Shown here one piece after another: positions 43,346-55,600 of a DNA stretch of 64,000 nucleotides. This stretch comes from Argopecten irradians (Eukaryota; Mollusca; Bivalvia; Pectinida; Pectinidae). The notes beneath the pieces were generated by a model that was not told the origin of the DNA, made no database searches, and worked only from the letters and a program-made list of their open reading frames with translations. The position numbers and the translations under genes are program-made. How positions within the stretch are numbered: the first letter of the stretch is position 1; each line of letters starts with the position of its first letter. The stretch covers positions 8,675,340-8,739,339 of the forward strand of contig NC_091142.1 in the NCBI RefSeq assembly GCF_041381155.1. Direction: 5' to 3'.

Positions 43346-44480
43346 CCTCTGGATCCTTATCACTCACCTGGATAGTGCTATGATTGTATCAAATCACCAA
43401 GTATCTACAGAATTCCGGTGATTTCGAGGAGTTATAATGGTACTAGATATAAGACCAGTTCCCATGATTCAAGGATTTAATGAACTACATCTACTGTTCG
43501 TATCGGCTTCATCCTCTTGTCACAATGGGGTCAAAGTCAATATTTTTACAAAATCGTTTTCCTAAGAATTTTTCTAAGATTGGTTACTACAGTAACCGAA
43601 TACTAGTTAAGACATTTTGTATGTCTAGATATAAGGTCAGTAAACTCAAAGGCCTACTCTACATGCTGTATGAATGGAATTCTAATGGTGGAAAGTTCGC
43701 CATGACGATTCCCAGGTAGAAGGTCTTCTCAGATATGACTTTTACCATTGGAAAGGTCGGTATGGTTCTTTTAAAAAACATCATACACGGCTATACAAAG
43801 TGCCCAATTAAGGTGATACCACTCTCATTTTAAAAAAATCTGACTCAAAATTGTCCTCAACCGAGTTTTGGAAACCGACTGTGTCACATTTCCATACAAT
43901 TTACCCGGTGTGTCTCTACCAAATTTTGATCTAGATCTATGAACACCAGTAAATTGCAGAAATGGTTCAAATCCCTGTAAATATATAAGCTCTAACTAAT
44001 GTTCATATCCCTGTAAATTACAGGTTTTAATTATGTTGGCGATGACACTTAGAGCAACAAAAAATGTCGATTATTAAATTCGTAATTTCAATTATACACA
44101 ACAGCTTCTATTTTATGGATTCCCTGCTCCAAGTTTTCATATTGATAATCAAATGTTTTTTTTCTTTTTAAATTTTAATGTTGAAGCCTTGGCCAACTTC
44201 TGTCATTCACATTAAGTTACAACATATTCTACTAATTTAATAATCCCATTTGACTTAGTATCTTAAAGTATGATTTGACATATCCTTGATATTTTAATTG
44301 AAATTAGTCTTGGTAAATGTGAATTTTGTGTCTCCTATTTGATAAAGTGTCTTCATCTTATTCCACTACAATGTATGTATGGAGTGGTCAGTCATCTTTT
44401 TCATTTTTTTTTCTAAATCTTTTAAAGATTCATTGACAACTTTATGACGACTGTGATTCAAATGAAATATCTCTAATTAC

Positions 44481-47453
44481 CCATTTCTCCTAATGGAACT
44501 TCAGAAATACCGATTCCCTTGCACATCAGGCCTGCACCACATGGACACGCGTATACCAACTCATTGGGTGGATTCACTACGCCTCCGCCGTACCGCACCA
44601 GACAACCTGAACATTAACAAATGTCTATTCATAGACATATTTTTGTACCATAAAGATTCACACATAATTGATTCCCATTAATAAATATGTTAATTAGTCC
44701 TAATTTGATTGGCCATAGGTCACTGACCGCTGTAAGCCCCATAGTAGATTTATACGTCTTCTGATTGGTCAAGCCCCTGATTTAGCCCTTGTAAGACAAA
44801 GGGAGTCCCCACTATAGAGCCCCATCCATACAGCTTCAGACGCCATCTTTGAAAATTGAGAATATTCCTAAAAATGTCAGCATTTACATACTGTTTTAGA
44901 AGGTAGAAGAAATTTAAAACATCCCTCCAACCAACCCCGTCCTTCCAACCTTTATGTGTGAATTTATGGTTGTTTTCATTCTTATTACTATATCTTTGTA
45001 TCATGCATATTGTAATCCTCATCCTTTGTTTTCGTTTAAGAATATATGTTTGTTGTGTTATTTTCGCTCAACGGCGTTATTTTCGCTCACCTTCGCTAAA
45101 ATTTTTCAAGAAACTTAAAATCATATTTCCTTATAATATAAATCTAATAAAATAAACGGCTTCCCCGCTTTATCAGGGGTATGCCAAGATTTAAGAGCCA
45201 TCCTATTGTTTAGTCTTTATTTCATGAAAATTTTGAGCAAACAAAGCTCGAGGTATGGACCAAGAAGCCTTACTGATTTGAATGTAAACATGTACCGCAC
45301 CAGACAACCTGAACATTAAATTGTATTGAATTGTACTTTTTTGATACTCTTGAAAAAGATGGTGATAATATGGAAATGTTAAAATTTAGAAAATTGACCT
45401 TATGTACAAATTTAGAAAATGGATATTCATGAATACACTAGTACATGAAGTCAATTTTCTAAATTTTTACATTAAGTCAATTTTCTAAATTTTAGTTGTT
45501 GGCATTTGTAAAAAAAGTTTTCAACATACTCGCTTGTGCTATATGTGCCATTGGTATATCTAACATTCACTTTGTTTTCCGAACACACGAGTTATTTATT
45601 CAGTTTGACAATGCGGTATAATCTATCTGATCCCTACATGTACAGTTACCATAGAGTTTGACTTACCTGATACTTTTTGACCGTAAAGACCGTAACGGAA
45701 GTACGCACCTTTTCGTGGTTTATGCAGTTCCATAGAACAAATAATTATCGCGTTCAATCCTTAAATACATTAATTTAGCTATCTCTGCTGGGGAGTAAAT
45801 TATTTGAATTATTATCGGAGTAAATAGTAAACAAGATATTTTATATCCATGTTCTACGTACCCGATCCCTGATGACCGAGCGTTTGACAATGTCCAGCTG
45901 ACATGGACATCCGTTTTCCCCTTGGCGGGTTGTTGGTGACACAACATTCATCTGACCCACAGTCTTGTTGTGTATTACAGGCTTGACATGTACTAAGCTA
46001 CAAAACAAGCTTGATGCAATAAATGTGTAAATGTGTCAGAATTTCAGACTCATTTTCATTGGACAGAAGTTTGAGGTTATTTTTGCATAATCTGAAAAAT
46101 TTGAACATTATACTTATAAAAACGTTTTAGCGGGACATTTTAAAAGCGGCACAATCATTGGTCAAAATAAACTACTTTATAAGATATCACTGCACCATAA
46201 CTGCATTTGTTTTATTGTAAAAACACGTAAATGTACGAGATTTGTGTCTTATTATTATCTCCCTTCTCACTTTCTTTTGGGTTTATGAAGTCATAGACAA
46301 AATCAGAACTTTCTTCATTGTAGTGTATCTATTGGGTTGATAAAGTCATAGTCAAAAAACGGAAGGACATTCTTCTTCATTGGTGTTTTGCTCTATGAAG
46401 AATGTCCTTTCATCTCTATACAAAAATTCATTTTTTGTCCATGACTTCATAACCCCCTCCCCCGCAATAAAAAAGTTAGTCTATGACTTCATCAACTCAA
46501 AAGATATTACAATAAAACAAATTCAGTTGTGGCACATTGATATCTTATGGCCAATTTGGCCAAGTTTGGCCAATGACTGTGCTGCTTTTTAAATATCCCG
46601 CGAAAACGTTCTATATGTATGCCATTATAATATTTGACGTGTAATTCTTTTGAACTATGCAAAATCATCCCAAAGATCTAACCAATAGAAATTAGTGTAA
46701 CACATGAAATTGAAATTATTTACATAAACAAAAGAATTGTAGCAAAAGAAATCAAACTACAAGCCAAATGACAAGAAAATAATATTTGTGGAAATACCAT
46801 TGAATGGACATAAACAAACGTTTGGTGTATATAGATGAGACAGTGGAAGAACAGAAAATAATGCAAACTTAAGAAGAATACTCTAAACTACTCATCGTAG
46901 GAGACTTCGACTACAAAGACATAAACGGGGATATGTGGAAAACACCAAAGGAGGCAGCAGGGAAACGCACGAATACAAATTTGTGCAATGTTTACGGAAT
47001 AATTATATGCTACAAGTTATTAATAAACCTACAAGGTGGTGAGGAAATGACACCACAGACTTACTGGAACTTGTTTGTCCAACAAAGACATCTGCATCTT
47101 ATCACTAGAATACCAGAGCCTATTAGGACAAAGCGACCGCGGAGTGATAGTTATAGATTTTCCATGCAACAGTAAAATGCAGAAAGTACAAATAAATGTT
47201 GTACTAAGGCGAATATGGAAAAAAAATCTCAGAAGAAATCAAGAACATCGATTGGAAAAGCAAATTGAACGAGAAAAACACTACAGTACTAATGTTAATT
47301 AGCAGACATTCATAAGGAAAATAAAAAAAAATGTATCAATTAAAATAATTCATACTGAAATAATCGTGTTTGACCGGTAAATACTGAATATGAAGAACAA
47401 CCTACCGATAAAGAAAGTAGCACCAGTACTACTAAACAACACCTTGACACCAT
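44481..47453 (-). CDS. Prokineticin/astakine-like secreted Cys-rich protein, copy B (3' partial)
   Basis: Paralogue of copy A with the same structure and phases: exon 1 47406-47453 (ATG, 16 residues, hydrophobic LVVLVLLSLS signal), exon 2 45862-45997, exon 3 44481-44606. Both copies begin exon 2 with Leu and share the C-x5-C-GS(N/D)E-CCVTNN block, C-Q.LG..G.-C, (V/L).RYG, CPC and GEVPLGE-like endings. The exon-3 donor (ATGG then GTAATT) sits at the same place as in copy A; reading through it would stop two codons later, again implying a missing last exon. Intron 1 contains a foldback element and a LINE fragment; intron 2 contains two exon-3-like fragments. Tandem duplication in the same orientation is clear. 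Function is unknown beyond the domain call. Confidence 0.78.
45292..45319 (-). repeat. Duplicated exon-3 acceptor and exon start in copy B intron 2
   Basis: These 28 bases are identical to 44590-44617, which spans the real exon-3 acceptor (AATGTTCAG) and its first 17 coding bases. The copy then diverges. It lies about 0.7 kb upstream of the real site in the same intron. Confidence 0.85.
45667..45708 (-). other. Candidate 42-nt in-frame cassette exon of copy B
   Basis: It is bounded by AAAAG and a perfect GTAAGT donor. Its phase fits both exon 2 and exon 3, so inclusion would add 14 residues. It encodes AYFRYGLYGQKVS, which resembles the start of exon 3 (CYTRYG in copy A, CLVRYG in copy B) but lacks the Cys. 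The acceptor has a poor pyrimidine tract. It may be a decayed extra exon 3 and not a used exon. Confidence 0.4.
46121..46612. mobile_element. Foldback/MITE with ~100 bp or longer inverted arms
   Basis: The left arm starts AACGTTTTAGCGGGACATTT and contains ATTTGTTTTATTGTAA; the right arm has TTACAATAAAACAAATTCAG through CCCGCGAAAACGTT. The inner parts (TATGAAGTCATAGACAAA and GTCTATGACTTCATCAA) are also inverted, so most of the element can fold on itself. It lies in intron 1 of copy B. Confidence 0.7.
46840..47290 (+). mobile_element. LINE fragment: endonuclease domain of a jockey/CR1-type element
   Basis: The translation contains LLIVGDFDYKDINGDMW, the GDFN-type motif of APE-like endonucleases, then SNKDICI and LLGQSDRGVIVIDF, which corresponds to the SDH catalytic motif (His replaced by Arg). 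The frame shifts at least twice between these parts, so it is a dead fragment. No reverse transcriptase or tail is present. Confidence 0.7.
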
Positions 47454-49560
47454 GTTGGAAGGTGTAATATGGCAACTGAATGTATTCTTATCAGGTATGT
47501 ATTCCATTTGTTGTAATAGACTGACCGTTATCACTGGCATTTCTGTCTAAAGTGTCCCTGAACGGTGTCAAATATTTGGGCCATCATTCACAACGATATG
47601 CTTTCTGTAAGAGTATCGTACTGAATACCCTTGGCTAGCGAAGTTGAGTTGCCACAAACCCAGAAACAATGATATTTTTGTAAGGTGCGGCTCCGAGATC
47701 AATTTTTTTTTCAAAACCTTAGCGATAGCTCGTCTCTTAGGTTTGTGTCCAGCAACGATTTCTCAAAACGCCCACTTTATATGTAAAAACAAGTTATTTC
47801 CTGATGTGAATTGTTTCCAATTTTCGACAAAGTCCAATTTTGACATACTTTTATTTGGCTGCAAGGATGGTATCGCGTTGGGTCGTTTATACCTTTCGCT
47901 ACTCAGTGTTAGTCATACTAATTAGCATGCAAATACATGAACCTAACAGAACATCAGCGGGGTTTTTTTCTGGGATCATTTCAGAGATCAAAAGGTGGAA
48001 ATTGATGTTTTCATTGTCATCAATAAATTGAATACAAGAGTGGAAATTATATTATTTGCATTTTTTTTTTTTGTAAATCATGAATTTGTGAATTTCTGTT
48101 AAAAATGAAGAAGTAGGTTATAATAGTCGGGCAAAGGCCACAGTCGGTAAAATTGTGTTAATATATCCAATATAATATCTTATGAAAAATAAAATTTCCT
48201 GTCAAAATCGCTCTGCAGGCAGAGAAGTTAATTTATATTATAGGAATCCTAAAATGTCCTCCCGGCTGGCTATTTCCGTGTTGACGTTTCCACGCAGCCT
48301 CGCTTTCAAAGAATGCTTTTTCATAATTTTTTTCATAATTTTGATGGTCAAAATAGTGGACAACATAAGCAGAACTTGACCGTTGTTTTGATATGTGAGG
48401 ACTTTTGGAAGGCTAATGAATGCATTAAGAGTGGGGTTTTATTTGACCAACTATTCACTTTAAACATCTGTTCTATTTTAGCATTAGAAACTATAATGAT
48501 TTTGCTGAAAATATTTTACAACGTTTGATAGCTTGAGATTGATGTTTAGTGCTGAATGGTCATCTTGATATAACCTGGTTAAGAAGATTACAGGGTTACA
48601 TGGACTGGATGACGGGGGTTTGAAGTGGTAAATTGGGTCACATTCAATAAATAGCATCGTTTGTCAAAAAAACATCTTCTAGTTCCTGTTTTTCAAAAGT
48701 TTTTACATGAAATAATCTAAAGCAACACATATACTGCACGTAGGATGTTAGAATTGTACCTGCTGCTAAATTGCATGATTGCAAAAGGCGACTAAGTTTG
48801 GGATGTTAATTAGGTACGTATCTTGATTATCCATAGGTAGACGTATTTCATCTAACCCACGTGACTTGAATGAAGGTCTGCCCATGGTAATCCATTTGAA
48901 CATACTTAATATATTCTTTTCTTTCCACAAGCTACTGGCACAATATCAGCTTTTCAGCTTTAATTCCTGGGCTTCTTGTTTTTGACAATGGCCTTGAGCC
49001 AGATGAACCAACTGTTAGTTTTTTGTTTTGTTTCTTGTCAATACACAGGGAAATAATCATCTATTAGGCACATTAAACTTCTATTTCTTATATTGGAAAT
49101 TGGCAAATAATGTATTATCAACTCAAAAAATGTGTGCCAACTTAGGCCATGTATAAATGTTTGTCTGGTCCGCTCATTCACAGACTACAAAAGTTTACAT
49201 TATTCAAGTTTCATTTCCATCTTGTTCAGTAAAACAAAGAAAGGAAGGCATAAATATTTACTTTATTTTACACAGTACGTTAAATGCAACAATAACCAAA
49301 TGGCAATATCGTATAACACAGAAAAGCTATCAATAAATACAGACATTTGCATCAAAAGTACATTATATCTGGCAAAAATAAATATATAAATAAAATCATG
49401 AGCGTACCTTCATGTTATCATTTCAATACCATGAAAGATTTTAAGGGTCAACACGTCAAGAAAGTTTTCAAAAGTACTTCTATATTTGAGTAGGTATATG
49501 GGTAGTATTAGTCAGATACACTGTAAAAAAGGAAAACCACAAATTAATTTTTCCCATGCT

Positions 49561-49925
49561 TTTGAAGATACTCCACCGCCGACAGAGCATAAATGATATT
49601 AATCATTTGAACAATAATTGGTGTTTATTCGTGTATATATATGCCTAATAAACACAAAAAATAATGTAAAATAATTTATTTCGCCTTTGGTGAATGCACA
49701 ATCAGTACTTCATTCCATATAGGATAAAGTGTCACGGATTTTTTTCGGGATGCAATTAATTATTTTTCATATTTTTAACTTGAAGTAAAATTAGAAGCTC
49801 AAACTTTTCAATGGTGGTAATGGTGTAAAGTAAGGAACTTTTGTAACTGAAGAAAAATACTTAATCGTCTGCTCCTGTTTTTGATAGTAAAAAAATACCA
49901 TTTGTCAGCGGTGGAGCATCTTTAA
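49561..49925 (-). mobile_element. TTAA MITE family, complete copy
   Basis: Reverse orientation relative to the 54058 and 58679 copies. The ends GAAGATACTCCACCGCCGAC and GTCAGCGGTGGAGCATCTTTAA form inverted repeats. It includes the GTAATGGTGTAAAGTAAG and GTCTGCTCCTGTTTTTGATA blocks. Confidence 0.75.
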
Positions 49926-51312
49926 AAATATTTATCAACGGTGAAACCTGCTTTAACAATGTAACTAGTTAACATACATTCAATATATCATGTTAAGTAG
50001 TATATTTTCACACAATAATTTCTAAAACTTGAAAACTGTTAAAATAAATAAAAATGTAGAAATTGAAATATTTTTACAAAACAATGTATAGATATTCCCC
50101 AACAAGTGACTGTTGTTTATCAGGTTACATGTATTTTTCTTTCAAAATTTGAAAATTTATGAGGTTTAGTGAGAAATTTAAATATTTAGGATAAATGTAA
50201 GGTCATGTACTTGTTTACACAATAAAATTACAGTAACTCTAAAACAATTGTCATGTCAGTTTTTTTTCATGTTAAAAGTGATAAAATATAGAAACATATA
50301 TCATACACACAACCTTGCACATATTTTATCTCATCTCCCTGGAATTTCATAATGGACTGGTCTAGTCTTTGATTTAGAAGAGTCTAAATGTGTCTTCAGG
50401 GGTGAATGAGTTTAAAGGAAAACAATAACAAAATAAAATAGGATTCTTCCTTAAGATATTGGTATAGTGGTACATTGTAAGCAATATTTATTTTTTAAAT
50501 AACATGAAAGTAAAAATAAAAAGTAAACAAAACAAACATAGTTTTAAAATAAACAAACATTTAACAAAGAGATAAAGAGCTATCTTCAAGGCCTTCTTCA
50601 ATAGTGACATAAGTTTTTGACTTATTGGCATCTAGATTGACAACTAATCTGATGAACATGAGAGTTTGAGAATCAAAAATGCCATATTAAATAATGTCAA
50701 GCAGTAACATAAGAAAAACTTTTTTAAATAACGACATCACTAAAATGAAAGTTATGATTTTTTTAACTATCTGTTAAACTGGTAAAAACAACAGTTATAA
50801 ATAGTCTTATTGCAAGCATGTTTACATGTATTTACAATACTTTATAATTAATTGAAATGATTAATTCATTCACCCCTGGAGACACATTTGAAATCTTCTA
50901 ATGCAAAGGTTGGCAGAGTTCACTATGAGTTTTCAGGGGTCAATGGGTTAACATTGTTTCTATACTATAAGTCAACAAATCATATACTGCATTAGAGACA
51001 AGCTTTCTAAATAAGTAAATACAATTTAAATTGAATATCATGATGTAAACACCACTGTATATAAATAAAGGCAAAACAATATGGCCACAGGCGAGATTTT
51101 GATTTCCAGATCTGTAAAATAGATTCTTTGTATAGTTATCCAAATGAACAAGGACATTTGTAGAACATAACAATTAAGAAAATATATACATTATAACTCT
51201 TTCTGTGTGGATATGAAGGATAAGGATATTCTACTTAAGGGTCACAAATGTTGTAAAACCGGAGGCTTGCCAAGAGATTTACAACATTTTGTGATTTTTA
51301 TCCTTCATTTAA

Positions 51313-51463
51313 GCATTGATGTCACTATTATTTAACTTCATCGGGGTATGAAAGAAATTTCGTTTGCAACCTGAGTGAATCCGCGTAGCTGATTCTCACA
51401 AAAATTTGCAAACAAAACTTATTTCATAACCCGATGAAGTTAAAATAGTTACATCAATGCTTA
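51313..51463. repeat. ~58-bp inverted repeat (hairpin)
   Basis: AAGCATTGATGTCACTATTA...TTTGCAA is inverted as TTGCAAACAAAACTTATTTC...CATCAATGCTT, with a ~40 bp spacer. It is nested in the 51190-52080 repeat. Confidence 0.7.
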
Positions 51464-52394
51464 TAATTAATTTTTCATGCTTCTTGAGAACATAAAACAC
51501 ATTTAAACGTAAGATTTCATTGACTTTCCAATGGATTATTTTTTTCTAAATCAATACGCAACATCGACGTCTCTATTGTGACGTCATAATAACGTCAGGT
51601 TTTCGCGCCATTCTCAGATTTTTTCCTTCATAGTATTTGTCCATCAGGAAGTTGGATTTAGTATGAAAACAAATAAAAAATAATTATATCCATCTATGAA
51701 AGAGTATTTTTCTTTCATCTACCTCATATAACATTTTTTATTACAATTTTACAATTAGATCTATGAGATCCCACCATTTTGAAAAAAGTTTTAATTGAAA
51801 AATCCACATTTGCAAGTCATTCTCCATACATGAAAACTATATCAATATCTTTAACACAAATTTTGTTTCTTGTGTTCTTTATAGCAAAACCAGCATAGTT
51901 TCGGAAGATAACGTTGAAATAATGAGAAAACAGTGATTTTATTCACACAGTGACGTCATGAAGTTGTATTGCATAGGTATGGCCATGTTATACAGCGTCA
52001 GCTGACATCATGAGTGTATTTCATGGCATAAACCAGTATTACAACTATACGTATGAGAGAAATATATATATCCTGTCAGTAATTTCTAAGACACATTGGG
52101 TATTGCTGGAGTAATACAGAGATAGAGAGACAAATTCTAATAGCCCAATATGACTGGGCTGATATAAAAATAAATCAGATCATGGATTCATAGATTCTAT
52201 ATAACTAAACAAAAATATTGTGACATATAAAGTAAAAGAACAATGGACAGTTCTCATTCCTTAATGTCATGGATCTATAATTTCTCTAATAAAAATAATT
52301 AACATCTTATCAAATCATAATTCATTGTCTATGATATTACAATAATTAATGTCTATAACATTACACGTATATTGTCGATTAAAATGTGTTTATC

Positions 52395-52595
52395 ATTATA
52401 CAATGTTTTAGGCATTTATACAATATCTATAGCACTGTACAATGTGTCAGCCATCATACAATGTCTGTATCACTATACTCTACAATGTGTCAGCCATCAT
52501 ACAACGTCTGTATCACTATACTATACAATGTGTAGGTCATCATACAATGTTTGTCCCACTATACAAGGTGTCTATTCATCTCCAGCGAAGGATTC
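52395..52595 (+). repeat. ~40-bp tandem repeat (TACAATGT.T)
   Basis: About five imperfect units of ATACAATGTGTCAGCCATCA plus TACAATGTCTGTATCACTAT. Confidence 0.75.
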
Positions 52596-52616
52596 TACCA
52601 TTAGCCCACTGATGAA

Positions 52617-55600
52617 TTAGAACTCCTCCTTACGACGGAAGCTGATGAGGGGTTCCGTTTCACTGCTGCTACGCGACGCTGAAGCATGTTGTTGGCTCTG
52701 TGAGGCATTTATATTACTGGAGTCCAGGTACGAGTACTCACTCAAGTGAAACACGCTGTTCCAGTTGATCGCTCCCTGGGGCACACCCCAAAACACCAGG
52801 GCCGAAAACAACCCTTGTAATGGGTTTAAAAGGCCCTGAAACATGCAAATAAATTATTTTACAGTTACTTGCCCTTGCAGGTTGGTATTTAACATAATAT
52901 TTTTTCAGAAAAACAAAAAAAACAAAATAACAAACAGTATAATTTTCATTTACAATCTAATGACATCACAAACAATACCTGTCCACAAGGCCAGATATGC
53001 ACTGACACAAGTAAAAAGCATCTGTTTGTACAATTTGGAATCCGCACATGATAAGGATGCCACCAATGAAGTTATTTACATGGAAATAGCCAAATTGATC
53101 CATTTTGGCCCCAGTCCGACAAGTGGTTATGAAGAATAATGTAAATTGTTGACAGACAAACAGATGATGAACAGTTGCGGTATTGACTGTGTTAACCTTT
53201 GACATTTGGATTAGGTGAACTAAAAATGAGCCCTCCTCTCTATTATAGACATAGAGGTTCCCCAACAAGTGACTGTGTTTATCATGTTTATCAAACTCGA
53301 GTTAGTTAATTTTCAAATTTTGAAAAGACACGAGCTTTAGCGAGTGTCTTTTAAAGATTTGAAAATTAACTAACGAGAGTTTAGATAAACATGATAAACA
53401 ACAGTCACGCGTTGGGGAACTTATTTATCCCATAACTTTAGCCCTATATTTATACCGTGGTGACCATTTTCTCGTCTTCATTCAGGGAAACTTACCACCA
53501 TACAATGTGTAGTGATATCTTCCCGCCATAAAATATAGTGCCTTAATAGAGAGCCAATAACCTATTGTTTAATACTTTGAATAAGCAACTACCTGTTTAA
53601 ACAATAAATACAATGCTATTTAAAAGAAAATGCCCTATGAAAAGTAACCCAAATTTGAGAGCCAAATCTTGAAGTTGACCAATCAGAAGCGCCGTAGACT
53701 GGAGTGTGTAAACATAAACGATAACCAACTGCTATGGAATTTATCACATGGGTTTTCCATTGTGAAACATGCATAGTTATGGGATAAATGTTCTTATACA
53801 ATTAGCTGTGAAGCTTTACACTTACCATGAACACGACTGTAGTATATACGATGGAGGTGGACAAGGCAGGATTAGCCATCATGATAGAAGAGTGTATCAG
53901 ATTTGGCAGCCAACTGAAAAAAAGACATCAGTTTAACTACCACAAACAAATTCCATTAATTGTATTTTTTATCCTTCTATGCTATTTTTTCTTTCCTAAT
54001 TTTTATGCTCAAAGTAGATGTAATTATTGGGTTTGTACCCAGAGGGTTTTTAACATATTAAAGATGCTCCACTGCTGACAAATGGTATTTTTTCTCTAAC
54101 ACAAACAGGAGCAGACGAATCAGTATTTTTCTTCTGTTACAAAAATTACTTACTTTACACCATTACCACCATTGAAAAGTTTGAACTTCTAATTTTACAT
54201 CAAGATAAAAATATCAAAAAATAAGTAATTGCATCCTGAAAAAATTCAGTGGCACTATGTCCTATATGGAATGAAGTACTGATTGTGCATGCACCAAAAG
54301 CAAAATATATTAATTCATATTGTTTTTGTGTTAATTAGACATATATACACAATTAAACACCACTTATTGTTCAGATAACGAGTAACGTTTATGCTCTGTC
54401 GGCGTTGGAGCATTTTTAAGAGATCCCAAATGGCAACCACTATAAAATTACCATACCTAAATCAAGAGGGTAAATGAAAGATAGATTTTTTCTCTGCTTT
54501 TTCTGTCTTTCCCTCTTCTTTTTTGAAACATCATAAATTATGTATGGGATATAAGTTGAAAACTCTATCATAGGAAAAGTTTAAATAGTCTGTGGCGCAT
54601 AGAGAAGTTATAATTAGGTCAGATGGGTCCCAGTAAAAGCTAACATCATTTTAGTCCCCTATGTATACAATGATGTGTCTCCTTGTGATAGTAGTTATCT
54701 TACCAGACAGTGAAGGTGGCCATGATTAAAATGAACTTGAGGTGAATGGCATCTACAAGTTTCCTCTCTGTGGATGTGTACTGGCCATAATGCCATATCA
54801 AGGCCTTCTTGGCTGTAATATATAATTAACATATCACATGACCAACATATACCATATCAACTTATCACATGACCAACATATTATGACCAACATATCATAT
54901 GATTAAAATATCACATGACCAACATATCACATGACCAACATATCATATGACCAACATATCACATGACCAACACATTATGATCAACATATCACATGACCAA
55001 CATATCATATTAACATATCACATGACCAACATATCACATGACCAAACTGAACTGATTGTATTATATGTATAGAATTAATCCGTAAAAATGGATATTTTTC
55101 ATGTGGATTTTTTCCACTTAATATAGTTCTATAATGATTTTTTTGTCATATGTAAGTTGATAACATAATTGTGCATGCATATTTGCAGAGATTCAAAGAA
55201 AGTGAAAATTGCCATATACCCTACTGATGACATGTCGTTGCAATGGTAATCCTGCTCAGTTCGAGAGGAATTGCAGGTTCAGACATTTGGTTTATGTGCT
55301 TGGCTGATAATTCCACTTTAGTAGTCATAAGAGATACAAACACAGTGAATATGAATATACTATTATATATGAATATATTATTATAATGTATTAATAAAAG
55401 ACTGATTGATTGATTGAAGAACATGGTAACATAGTGTGACATAGGTGATGTAGCACTATACCTACCCTCCTTGGCCGACTTGTAAAAGAAGAAGGGGCTT
55501 ATAATGATAACAATGAGAGCTGGACCAAGGAACACCAGGTAGTTGAGATCTCTCGTCAGCCTGTCTCTAAGTAAACACCTGTCAAATAATATAAACAAAT

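Larger units (their letters stand above)
47454..52616. other. Intergenic region between copy B and the GPR143-like gene
   Basis: No gene supported. It holds a diverged TAGTCGGGCAAAG element (48118-48420, relative of 63031-63342), a TTAA MITE (49561), a TTCACCCCTGGAGAC-type inverted pair (50390 and 50866), and a large repeat (51190-52080). The 3' UTR of the - strand receptor gene should extend below 52617, but I could not define its end. Confidence 0.5.
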
